NCBI GenBank assembly: GCA_903915555.1
Contig: CAIWTL010000635.1
Location: 1-15,782 of the forward strand
Direction of reading: 5' to 3'
Source: an uncultured Micrococcales bacterium
GTDB taxonomy: Bacteria; Actinomycetota; Actinomycetes; S36-B12; GCA-2699445
DNA length: 15,782 bases
Under the pieces are notes generated by a model that saw nothing but the letters and a program-made list of their open reading frames with translations, made no database searches and was not told the DNA's origin. Made by a program: the position numbers and the translations under genes. Positions within the stretch are counted from its first letter, which is position 1. The number at the start of each line of letters is the position of its first letter. This document shows, in pieces, positions 7,234 to 13,337 of this stretch.

Positions 7234-8622
7234 ATGACACGGGTCGTGGTGGTCGGCGGCGGACCGGGTGGGTACGAGGCCGCGCTCGTGGCGGTGCAGA
7301 ACGGCGCCGAGGTGACGCTCGTGGAGCGCGACGGGGTGGGGGGATCAGCCGTGCTCACCGACTGCGTGCCCAGCAAGGCCCTCGTCGCGGTGTCCGATGT
7401 CCTCACCGAGGTCGGGGAGTCCTCGTCATTGGGTGTCACGATCGACGGCCGCCCCGCCGCGGCAGGGATCCTCTCGGTCGACCTTGCCGCGGTGGACGAC
7501 CGGATCGTGGAACTGGCGCAGTCACAGTCCACCGACATCAGGGATCGGCTGATGGCGGCAGGTGTGGGGCTGCGCCAGGGCACGGGGCGCCTGGCCGGAC
7601 CCGGCCGGGTCGCCGTCCTCGCCGATGGGGGAGAGGAGACGTTGGCGGCGGACGTCGTCCTGCTGGCCACCGGGGCGCGTCCCCGCCTCCTCCCCGACTG
7701 TGAGCCGGATGGTGAGCGGATCCTCACCTGGGAGCAGGTATACCGGCTGCGCGAGCTGCCCGATCGTCTCATCGTGGTGGGTTCCGGTGTGACGGGGGCG
7801 GAGTTCGCCTCCGCCTATCGCGGACTCGGCAGCGAGGTGGTGCTGGTGTCATCCCGTGACCGGGTACTGCCCGGTGAGGATGCGGACGCCGCAGCAGTCC
7901 TGGAACGGGCGTTCGCCCGTCGCGGTGTGGAGGTGCTGCCCCGCAGCCGCGCCGCGGCAGTGACGCGGGTCGGCGACGAGGTCCGGGTCACGCTGACCGA
8001 CGGTCATGTCCTCGTGGGTTCCCACTGTCTGCTGGCGGTGGGGTCGGTGCCCAACACCGACGGGCTGGGATTGGCGGAGACAGGGGTGGCCACCGACGAC
8101 CGGGGGTTCGTGGTCGTCGACCGGGTGTCGCGTACGAGTATCCCGGGTATCTACGCCGCCGGTGACTGCACGGGGGTCCTCATGCTGGCGTCCGTGGCGG
8201 CCATGCAGGGTCGGATCGCGATGTGGCACACCCTGGGGCAGGCCGTCCAGCCGCTCGACCTCCGGAAGGTCAGCAGCAACGTCTTCACCGAGCCCGAGAT
8301 CGCGACGGTGGGTTTCTCGCAGACCGAGGTCGACGAGGGCGACGTGAATGCCGAGGCCGTCATGCTCCCGCTGCGCACCAATGCCCGCGCGAAGATGCAG
8401 GGGATCGACGACGGTTTCGTGAAGGTGTTCTGCCGCGCCGGCACCAGGATCGTGGTCGGGGGTGTCGTCGTGGCACCGCATGCCAGTGAGTTGGTGCATG
8501 CGCTGACCCTGGCAGTGGACCAGAACCTCACCGCGGATCAACTCGCGTCGGCGTTCACCGTCTACCCGTCACTGTCGGGTTCCCTCGCGGAGGCGGCGCG
8601 GCAGTTGCACGTCCCGATGTGA
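7234..8622 (+). CDS. lpdA: LpdA-type flavoprotein, NAD(P)H:quinone reductase-like, of the disulfide reductase family
   Basis: A 462-residue two-dinucleotide-binding flavoprotein. FAD is bound through VVGGGPGGYEA (residues 7-16) and GIYAAGDC (305-312), NAD(P)H through VVGSGVTGAE (181-190), and the dimerisation domain is C-terminal. The redox motif is degenerate: GGSAVLTDCVPSK has a single Cys (44) and Ala39 where the first Cys of CxxxxC belongs. The C-terminal HPT(x)SE-like active site reads YPSLSGS (444-450), so the catalytic His is absent. This matches the Mycobacterium LpdA (Rv3303c) subgroup, known as an NAD(P)H-quinone dehydrogenase that cannot act as a dihydrolipoyl dehydrogenase. It probably shares a transcript with the decarboxylase, four bases upstream; a weak GAGG is 12 bases before the ATG, so translational coupling is likely. 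It converges on the next gene with only 17 bases between stops. Confidence 0.92.
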   Translation: MTRVVVVGGGPGGYEAALVAVQNGAEVTLVERDGVGGSAVLTDCVPSKALVAVSDVLTEVGESSSLGVTIDGRPAAAGILSVDLAAVDDRIVELAQSQSTDIRDRLMAAGVGLRQGTGRLAGPGRVAVLADGGEETLAADVVLLATGARPRLLPDCEPDGERILTWEQVYRLRELPDRLIVVGSGVTGAEFASAYRGLGSEVVLVSSRDRVLPGEDADAAAVLERAFARRGVEVLPRSRAAAVTRVGDEVRVTLTDGHVLVGSHCLLAVGSVPNTDGLGLAETGVATDDRGFVVVDRVSRTSIPGIYAAGDCTGVLMLASVAAMQGRIAMWHTLGQAVQPLDLRKVSSNVFTEPEIATVGFSQTEVDEGDVNAEAVMLPLRTNARAKMQGIDDGFVKVFCRAGTRIVVGGVVVAPHASELVHALTLAVDQNLTADQLASAFTVYPSLSGSLAEAARQLHVPM

Positions 8623-8623
8623 C

Positions 8624-8637
8624 CTCCTGGGCAGGAG
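8624..8637. terminator. possible bidirectional hairpin between convergent genes
   Basis: CTCCT-GGGC-AGGAG (5-bp stem, 4-base loop) almost fills the 17-base gap between the lpdA stop and the stop of the convergent glycine-rich protein gene. It is palindromic and so could serve both strands. No T-tract; weak. Confidence 0.3.
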
Positions 8638-8639
8638 CG

Positions 8640-8798
8640 TCAGAAACTGCCGCCACCGAAGTCGCCCCCGCCACCGAAGCCACCTCCGAAGTCGCCGCCC
8701 CCACCGCCGCCACCGAAGTCCCCGCCTCGGAACGTGGCATCGCCCTGCTGGCCGCTGTAGCCCCCGCCGAACCCACCACCGTAACTCCCGGCCCCACC
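8640..8798 (-). repeat. glycine-rich coding repeat (GGGDFGGG type)
   Basis: The last ~50 codons of the exported protein gene are imperfect short repeats encoding runs such as GGDFGGG, GGGGGG and GGFGGGG, seen on the plus strand as recurring CCACCGAAGTC and CCGCCACCG blocks. It is low-complexity coding sequence within the frame, prone to length change, not a CRISPR array. Confidence 0.75.
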
Positions 8799-9974
8799 GC
8801 TCATCATCTGACCGAGCATGGTCCCGATGAGAACGGCGTTGAGGGTGTTCCCGAAGGACTGGTAGTAGCCGGAGGCGTAGGAGCCGTACTGGGGGCCACC
8901 CTGCCAATAGGGGACCTGGCGCCCATCGGGCGCGACGACCTCACGCGGAGCCGGGTCCTGTCCCGCCTTGATCTTCTGCGCGCACAATGAGCAGACAGGT
9001 GTCTCCCTCGCGCCGGTGGCGCCGGCTGGGGTGTACATGACGTCCTGGGTGCTCGGGCCGTGGCGGGGATCGATGAAGCACGGTGGGCGTCGTTCGGGCA
9101 GCGGTTCGCCGTTCATGCGGGCCGAGACGCAGGCGAGGGCGTAACGGCCGTCCTCCAGATGCGTGGTGACCTTGGCCGCGTCGGACGTCGACCGCATCGT
9201 GGCCAACTCCTTCTTGGCCTTCTCGTAGGAGTTGAGGGCCGATTCGAGGTCGGCCCGGGCCTCCTCGTCGAGGCGGGGGTCCCGCATGTCGAACTGTGCC
9301 AACCGTTCCCCGTACTCGGTGATGTCCTCGTCGATCACGTCCCGCACACCTGCTATTGCCTCCTCCTGGCGCTGCTTCGCCTTCTTGCCGCTGCGGTAGA
9401 CGAGATACCCGCCGCCGACCACACCCGCGCCGAGGAGGAGGGCGATGCCCCAAGGGAAGCCCTCGGGATTGGCCTCGGCGTACGACGTGGGGACGGTGCC
9501 ACCGATCCGTTCGGCGCTCGCGGCAACGAATCCCTGCAGCACGGCGTAGGTGCCCTGGGATCGGTACTGCGCGATGGCGGCGTTGGCGAGATCGGCGACC
9601 TTCGGATAGCCGGAGGTCGACGCCGCACGGAAGTCATTCCCGACCACGACCGCGTAGATGCCGCTCCGCTGTGTCTTCTGATAGAGCGCCGAGAGGACGT
9701 CGTTGGCCGTCGGGTACTGGGAGTTCATGGTCGAACTGGGGAGCACCGCGATGAAGTAGGGGATCCCGGTCTCCCCGACATCGCGGATGAGAGCCCCGGT
9801 CTGGTCGGCCGTCATGGCCCGCTCGGCGGCCGGGTCGTTGACGACGGGAACCGTCTGCAGTTCGCGGGCGACGTCGTCGAGGGTGTCCGCGCGCGCCGGT
9901 CCGGCCGCGAGGACGAGTCCTGCGATCAGGATCACCAACAGCAAGTTCCCGTACCTGGTGCCGACACCGCGCAT
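8640..9974 (-). CDS. exported membrane-anchored protein with cysteine motif and glycine-rich tail
   Basis: A 444-residue protein with a signal peptide at 1-29 (probable cleavage after ARA, mature start Asp30). Residues 30-165 form an extracellular alpha/beta domain (VAVLPSS-, GIYAVVVGNDF-like strands) that faintly recalls TPM domains. A transmembrane helix spans about 174-194, followed by a basic, charged helical segment (about 196-262, likely coiled coil). A cytoplasmic Cys/His patch follows (Cys282, Cys299, His305, Cys328, Cys331; the last two as CSLC), which could bind zinc. The C-terminal 50 residues are Gly/Phe/Asp repeats of the GGGDFGGG type. From memory, similar TPM-like/DPRHGP/Gly-rich proteins occur in streptomycetes without known function. 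The ATG at 9974 has no Shine-Dalgarno sequence but has TAGCGT 6 bases upstream, so it is probably leaderless. Its role is unknown; surface or envelope maintenance is a guess. Confidence 0.8.
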   Translation of the reverse strand: MRGVGTRYGNLLLVILIAGLVLAAGPARADTLDDVARELQTVPVVNDPAAERAMTADQTGALIRDVGETGIPYFIAVLPSSTMNSQYPTANDVLSALYQKTQRSGIYAVVVGNDFRAASTSGYPKVADLANAAIAQYRSQGTYAVLQGFVAASAERIGGTVPTSYAEANPEGFPWGIALLLGAGVVGGGYLVYRSGKKAKQRQEEAIAGVRDVIDEDITEYGERLAQFDMRDPRLDEEARADLESALNSYEKAKKELATMRSTSDAAKVTTHLEDGRYALACVSARMNGEPLPERRPPCFIDPRHGPSTQDVMYTPAGATGARETPVCSLCAQKIKAGQDPAPREVVAPDGRQVPYWQGGPQYGSYASGYYQSFGNTLNAVLIGTMLGQMMSGGAGSYGGGFGGGYSGQQGDATFRGGDFGGGGGGGDFGGGFGGGGDFGGGSF

Positions 9975-9986
9975 AGGGCCACGCTA
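9975..9986 (-). promoter_or_regulatory. putative leaderless -10 of the glycine-rich protein gene
   Basis: On the minus strand TAGCGT (9986-9981) stands 6 bases before the ATG at 9974, with no Shine-Dalgarno sequence. The spacing fits a leaderless mRNA. No clear -35 is visible. Confidence 0.4.
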
Positions 9987-10037
9987 GTCCGTGGCAGGAC
10001 GGGATCCCCACCGGAGCGGGCAACTCGTGGAGTGGCC

Positions 10038-10052
10038 CCCGCCGATTGCGGG
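10038..10052 (-). terminator. possible terminator after the carboxylase alpha subunit
   Basis: CCCGC-5-base loop-GCGGG (10038-10042 with 10048-10052) begins 9 bases after the alpha-subunit stop on the minus strand and can be lengthened by G-U pairs. There is no T-tract. It separates the alpha-subunit gene from the downstream glycine-rich protein gene, which seems to have its own promoter. Confidence 0.35.
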
Positions 10053-10061
10053 AACGCTCCC

Positions 10062-11816
10062 TCAGTCGTTGATCTCCATGAGGACGGCACCGTTGGACAC
10101 GGTGGCGCCGACCTCCGCTGCGATGTTCGCGACCGTCCCGGCCTTGGGGGCGTTGATGGGCTGTTCCATCTTCATGGCCTCGAGGACCAGCACGAGTTCC
10201 CCCTCGGCCACCTCCTGGCCCTCCTCGACAGCGATCTTCACGATGGTGCCCTGCATCGGGGCAGTCACCGAGTTGCCACCGGCGCCGCCGGCCGCCGCAG
10301 CCTTCTTGCGTGCGGGGGCCTTCTTCGCGGGAGACGAGGCCCCGAGGCCGCCGAGGCCCGCCGGCAGTGACACCTCCAGGCGCTTGCCCCCCACCTCGAC
10401 CACGACGGTCTCTCGGCTCTCGGGTTCGGCGGGTTCCCCGGTCCCGCCACCGTACGGCGGGATCTGGTTGTCGAACCCGGTCTCGATCCAGCGGGTGTGG
10501 ACGGTGAAGGGTGTCTCGGGATCCGTCGGCGCGAAGGCGGGGTCGCGGACCACCACTCGGTGGAAGGTCAGAGCGGTGGCGATGCCCTCCGCCTCGAACT
10601 CGTCCAACGCGCGCCGCGAACGCTCGAGGGCCTCCTGGCGATCGGCGCCCGTGACGATGAGTTTGCCCAACAGGGAGTCGAAGTTGCCGCCGATCACGTC
10701 CCCGGGCAGGAAACCGCCGTCCCAGCGCACGCCGGGGCCACTCGGTGGCTCCCAGACGTCCAACTGACCCGGGGCCGGCAGGAAGTTGCGGCCGGGATCC
10801 TCACCGTTGATGCGGAACTCGATGGAGTGACCCCGCAGCGGCGGGTCGTCGAAGCCGAGTTCCTCACCGTCGGCGATGCGGAACTGCTGGCGGACCAGGT
10901 CGATACCGGAGACCTCTTCGCTGACGGGGTGCTCCACCTGCAGCCGTGTGTTGACCTCGAGGAAGGAGATGGTGCCGTCCTCACCGACGAGGAACTCACA
11001 GGTCCCGGCTCCGTAGTAGCCGGCCTCCTTCACGATGGCCTTCGACGAGCGGTAGAGCTCATCGATCTGCTCGTCGGAGAGGAAGGGGGCCGGGGCCTCC
11101 TCCACGAGCTTCTGGTGCCGCCGCTGCAGCGAGCAGTCGCGGGTCGACACGACCACGACATTGCCGTGCTGGTCGGCCAGGACCTGCGTCTCGACATGGC
11201 GCGGATTGTCGAGGTACCGCTCGACGAAGCACTCGCCGCGACCGAAGGCGGCGACCGCCTCGCGCACGGCCGAGTCGTACAGCTCGGGGATCTCCTCGAG
11301 GGTCCGTGCCACCTTGAGTCCGCGGCCACCACCGCCGAAAGCGGCCTTGATGGCGATGGGGAGCCCGTGCTCCTTGGCGAACTCGACGACCTCGTCGGCG
11401 TTCTCGACGGGATCCGGGGTGCCCTCCACCTGGGGGGCGCCGGCCCGTTGGGCGATGTGCCGCGCGGACACCTTGTCCCCGAGATCCCGGATGGCCTGGG
11501 GGGGAGGCCCGATCCAGGTCAGTCCGGCGTCGATGACGGCCTGGGCGAAGTCGGCATTCTCGGAGAGGAAGCCGTACCCGGGGTGGATGGCGTCGGCCCC
11601 CGACTCTTTCGCCGCATCGATGATCTTGTCGATCACGAGGTAGGACTCCGCCGCTGTCGAGCCGCCCAGGGCGAACGCCTCGTCTGCTTCCTTGACGTGC
11701 AGGGCGTCGCGGTCCGGATCGGCGTAGACCGCCACCGAGGCGATGCCCGCGTCCTTGCAGGCCCGGGCAACTCTGACAGCGATCTCGCCACGATTGGCGA
11801 TCAGAACCTTACGCAT
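10062..11816 (-). CDS. accA: acyl-CoA (propionyl/acetyl-CoA) carboxylase alpha subunit, biotin carboxylase plus biotin carrier
   Basis: A 584-residue fusion of biotin carboxylase and BCCP domains, the usual length for actinobacterial AccA/PccA. It carboxylates its own biotin with ATP and bicarbonate and passes the carboxyl group to a carboxyltransferase. N-terminal KVLIANRGEIAVRV (3-16), ATP-grasp glycine loop GGGGRG (161-166) and catalytic EVNTRLQVEHPV (287-298) are all intact. A flexible Ala/Lys-rich linker of about 497-520 (KKAPARKKAAAAGGAGG) follows, then BCCP with EAMKM, biotinylated Lys549. The ATG at 11816 lacks a Shine-Dalgarno sequence; TACCCT sits 6 bases upstream, so the mRNA is probably leaderless. 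The beta and epsilon subunits are encoded about 1.5 kb upstream on the same strand, separated by maf and a small secreted protein gene. One alpha subunit commonly serves several beta subunits in actinomycetes, so this one may also support acetyl-CoA carboxylase. Confidence 0.96.
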   Translation of the reverse strand: MRKVLIANRGEIAVRVARACKDAGIASVAVYADPDRDALHVKEADEAFALGGSTAAESYLVIDKIIDAAKESGADAIHPGYGFLSENADFAQAVIDAGLTWIGPPPQAIRDLGDKVSARHIAQRAGAPQVEGTPDPVENADEVVEFAKEHGLPIAIKAAFGGGGRGLKVARTLEEIPELYDSAVREAVAAFGRGECFVERYLDNPRHVETQVLADQHGNVVVVSTRDCSLQRRHQKLVEEAPAPFLSDEQIDELYRSSKAIVKEAGYYGAGTCEFLVGEDGTISFLEVNTRLQVEHPVSEEVSGIDLVRQQFRIADGEELGFDDPPLRGHSIEFRINGEDPGRNFLPAPGQLDVWEPPSGPGVRWDGGFLPGDVIGGNFDSLLGKLIVTGADRQEALERSRRALDEFEAEGIATALTFHRVVVRDPAFAPTDPETPFTVHTRWIETGFDNQIPPYGGGTGEPAEPESRETVVVEVGGKRLEVSLPAGLGGLGASSPAKKAPARKKAAAAGGAGGNSVTAPMQGTIVKIAVEEGQEVAEGELVLVLEAMKMEQPINAPKAGTVANIAAEVGATVSNGAVLMEIND

Positions 11817-11828
11817 GGGTCAAGGGTA
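11817..11828 (-). promoter_or_regulatory. putative leaderless -10 of the alpha-subunit gene
   Basis: TACCCT (11828-11823, minus strand) lies 6 bases before the ATG at 11816 with no Shine-Dalgarno sequence. It matches the TANNNT pattern and spacing seen at other starts in this window. No good -35 is visible. Confidence 0.4.
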
Positions 11829-11908
11829 CCGATGCGTACGACCGCCCCCGTCGCGTGGTTGAGCGCCGCGGCCGTGGCCTGTGACACACCCGCGCGGGCG
11901 CCGTCATG

Positions 11909-11945
11909 CCGGAGGGCCCCCCGCGCGGTGCGGGAGGCCCTCCGG
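11909..11945 (-). terminator. strong hairpin after the small secreted protein gene
   Basis: A perfect 10-bp inverted repeat CCGGAGGGCC / GGCCCTCCGG (11909-11918 with 11936-11945) encloses one mismatch and an inner 5-bp stem CCCGC / GCGGG (11920-11924 with 11930-11934) with a 5-base loop. It lies 41 bases after the stop of the secreted-protein gene and about 80 bases before the alpha-subunit promoter. No T-tract follows on either strand, which is common in actinomycete terminators. It is by far the strongest RNA hairpin I found. Confidence 0.65.
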
Positions 11946-11986
11946 TTGTCCATCCGCTCAACGGCGGGGATGTGCGGACGAGTGCG

Positions 11987-12346
11987 TCAGCTCACGCACG
12001 CCATCTTCTTGACCTTGTTGGGCACGGTCTTGTTCGACGGCTTGCACAGCTTCGCCTCACGCTTCGCGCCGACGACCTTCCAGGCGCCGCCGTTGGCCTC
12101 GAACATCGACGCGGCGTCGAACTCGCCCTGGACGTCGTACTGGGCCGCGGCCCAGTAGTCGACACAGGCCTTTCCGGTGATCTTGACGGTGGTCCCGTTC
12201 GCCTGCTTGATGGCCTTCTTGAGAGGACGGTTCTTGCACGGGGGCGGTGCTGTGCCGGCGTTCGCCGAGGTGCTCACGGCGGCGACGGGCATGGCCAGGG
12301 CGGCACAGGCCGCGGCGACAGCCACCTTCTTGGTCGGATTCTTCAT
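11987..12346 (-). CDS. small secreted four-cysteine protein
   Basis: A 119-residue exported protein: signal peptide 1-30 (basic MKNPTKK start, Ala-rich core, probable cleavage after ANA) and a mature chain of about 89 residues. The mature part has four cysteines (37, 61, 101, 117), enough for two disulfides, and is basic, with Lys-rich stretches at 38-59 and 95-114. The central strands VKITGKACVDYWAAAQYDV and FEANGGAWKVVG recall, from memory, a group of short actinobacterial secreted proteins with the pattern C...C-Y-A...F-x-x-GGxW...C...VP...C, function unknown. The start at 12346 has a good Shine-Dalgarno sequence (GGAGG at 12358-12354, 7-base spacer). It is an independent transcript: hairpins stand on both sides. 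Roles such as cell-wall binding or inhibitor are guesses. Confidence 0.85.
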   Translation of the reverse strand: MKNPTKKVAVAAACAALAMPVAAVSTSANAGTAPPPCKNRPLKKAIKQANGTTVKITGKACVDYWAAAQYDVQGEFDAASMFEANGGAWKVVGAKREAKLCKPSNKTVPNKVKKMACVS

Positions 12347-12353
12347 CTCATTC

Positions 12354-12385
12354 CCTCCCGGGGGGTAGTGCGTGCTCCGAATCTA
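12354..12385 (-). promoter_or_regulatory. -10 element and ribosome site of the small secreted protein gene
   Basis: On the minus strand TAGATT (12385-12380) would start a leader of about 27 bases that contains GGGAGGG (12358-12352 region) ahead of the ATG at 12346. The ribosome site is clear; the -10 has no matching -35. Confidence 0.4.
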
Positions 12386-12418
12386 CCCGGGGGCGATATG
12401 GGAATCCCGACATCCCGA

Positions 12419-12440
12419 CTCGCGTGGCGATCCGCGCGAG
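12419..12440 (-). terminator. possible terminator after maf
   Basis: CTCGCG / CGCGAG (12419-12424 with 12435-12440, 10-base loop) starts 13 bases after the maf stop on the minus strand. No T-tract. It would end the carboxyltransferase-epsilon-maf transcript. Confidence 0.35.
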
Positions 12441-12453
12441 GGTCAGCGGCGGT

Positions 12454-13113
12454 TCAGTCCGTGGGCGCCCACAGGTCGGGCCAGTACACCCCCAGGTCGC
12501 CCAGGACGCGCCGGACGAGGGGGAGGGACAGTCCGATGACGTTGCTGGGATCGCCGGTGATGCCCTGGATGAGGGGCGATGCGATTCCGTCGAGGGTGAA
12601 GCCCCCGGCGACCTCGAGCGGTTCGCCGGTTGCCACGTAGTCGACGAGTTCGTCGTCGTCGAACTCCGCGAACGAGACCTCGGTGGCGGCCACGGCGTGG
12701 GCCTCGCGGCGCCTGCCGTCCGGCCACAGCAGCACGAGGGCATGCCCCGTCAACAGGTGGCCCGTGCGTCCCGAGAGCTCGGCCAGTCGCTGTCTGGCGT
12801 TCTCCGGTGTCAGCGGCTTGCCCAGGATCTGGCCGTCGAACCGGAACAGGGAGTCAGCTGTGATGACGACCGTGGGCCGCTCCACGGCACCCAGCCGTTC
12901 GACGACGGATGCGGACTTGGCCGTGGCGAGGGCCTGGACGAGGCCTGCCGCATCGGACTGGTCCCAGCCGCGGGTGATCGCCTCCTCGTCGACGTCCGGC
13001 ACGGTCACCGCGACCGGGATACCCGCCCGTCGCAGCAGGCCGAGGCGAGCAGGCGAGGCGCTGCCCAGCACGACATCCCAGTGGCGCTCGGCAGCGGTTG
13101 ACGGCTCGCTCAT
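12454..13113 (-). CDS. maf: Maf-family nucleoside triphosphate pyrophosphatase
   Basis: A 219-residue house-cleaning pyrophosphatase of the Maf/YhdE/YceF family, which hydrolyses dTTP, UTP and modified nucleotides to monophosphates, or is described as a septum inhibitor in older work. Motifs: phosphate-binding LGSASPARLGLL near the N-terminus (SASP 18-21), the catalytic TADS (Asp87), LGKP 97-100 with the following ARQRL helix, and the C-terminal GGFTLDGIASPLI and GDPSNVIGLSLP signatures. All family motifs are present. The start at 13113 overlaps the stop of the epsilon subunit as ATGA (13113-13110), so an upstream in-frame ATG at 13134 is not needed and would lie deep inside the preceding gene. 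Co-occurrence of maf with the carboxylase cluster is common in actinomycetes and probably reflects operon history rather than a shared pathway. Confidence 0.95.
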   Translation of the reverse strand: MSEPSTAAERHWDVVLGSASPARLGLLRRAGIPVAVTVPDVDEEAITRGWDQSDAAGLVQALATAKSASVVERLGAVERPTVVITADSLFRFDGQILGKPLTPENARQRLAELSGRTGHLLTGHALVLLWPDGRRREAHAVAATEVSFAEFDDDELVDYVATGEPLEVAGGFTLDGIASPLIQGITGDPSNVIGLSLPLVRRVLGDLGVYWPDLWAPTD

Positions 13114-13337
13114 CGTCGTGTCGACAGCCGCCACGCGTCGGGACCGGGGCGGGGGAACCGACGGCTGGCCCGGGCGCTCTTCGCCCAGGCACTCTCCTGA
13201 GGGGAGGGGGCCTCCCCGCTGCCCATGGCGGTGAACACGGCGATGAGTGCGGCGACGTGTTCGGGCTGCGGCTTGCCCGACACGACCCGCAGCACGGGGG
13301 GCTCGCCCCCGTCGGGAGTGGTCGATGCGTCGCTCAC
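13110..13337 (-). CDS. accE: acyl-CoA carboxylase epsilon subunit
   Basis: A 75-residue protein of the actinobacterial AccE/PccE family, which binds the beta hexamer and stimulates the holoenzyme. A disordered acidic start is followed by the signature PVLRVVSGKPQPEHVAALIA and the C-terminal SAWAKSARASRRFPRPGPDAW, with basic and Trp residues typical of the family. The GTG start at 13337 overlaps the beta-subunit stop as GTGA (13337-13334), and its own stop overlaps the maf start as ATGA. This implies strict translational coupling and a fixed ratio to the beta subunit. Confidence 0.93.
   Translation of the reverse strand: MSDASTTPDGGEPPVLRVVSGKPQPEHVAALIAVFTAMGSGEAPSPQESAWAKSARASRRFPRPGPDAWRLSTRR

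Noticed and set aside
7351..7377. Annotating lpdA as dihydrolipoyl dehydrogenase or mercuric reductase
   Set aside because: Only one of the two redox cysteines is present and the C-terminal His is missing.
8643..8798. Short repeated blocks that could suggest a CRISPR or tandem array
   Set aside because: They are in-frame Gly/Phe/Asp codon repeats without unique spacers of constant length.
10497..12158. 553-codon plus-strand ORF opposite the alpha subunit
   Set aside because: The antisense of a well-conserved carboxylase; it also runs through the small secreted protein gene and has no family motif.
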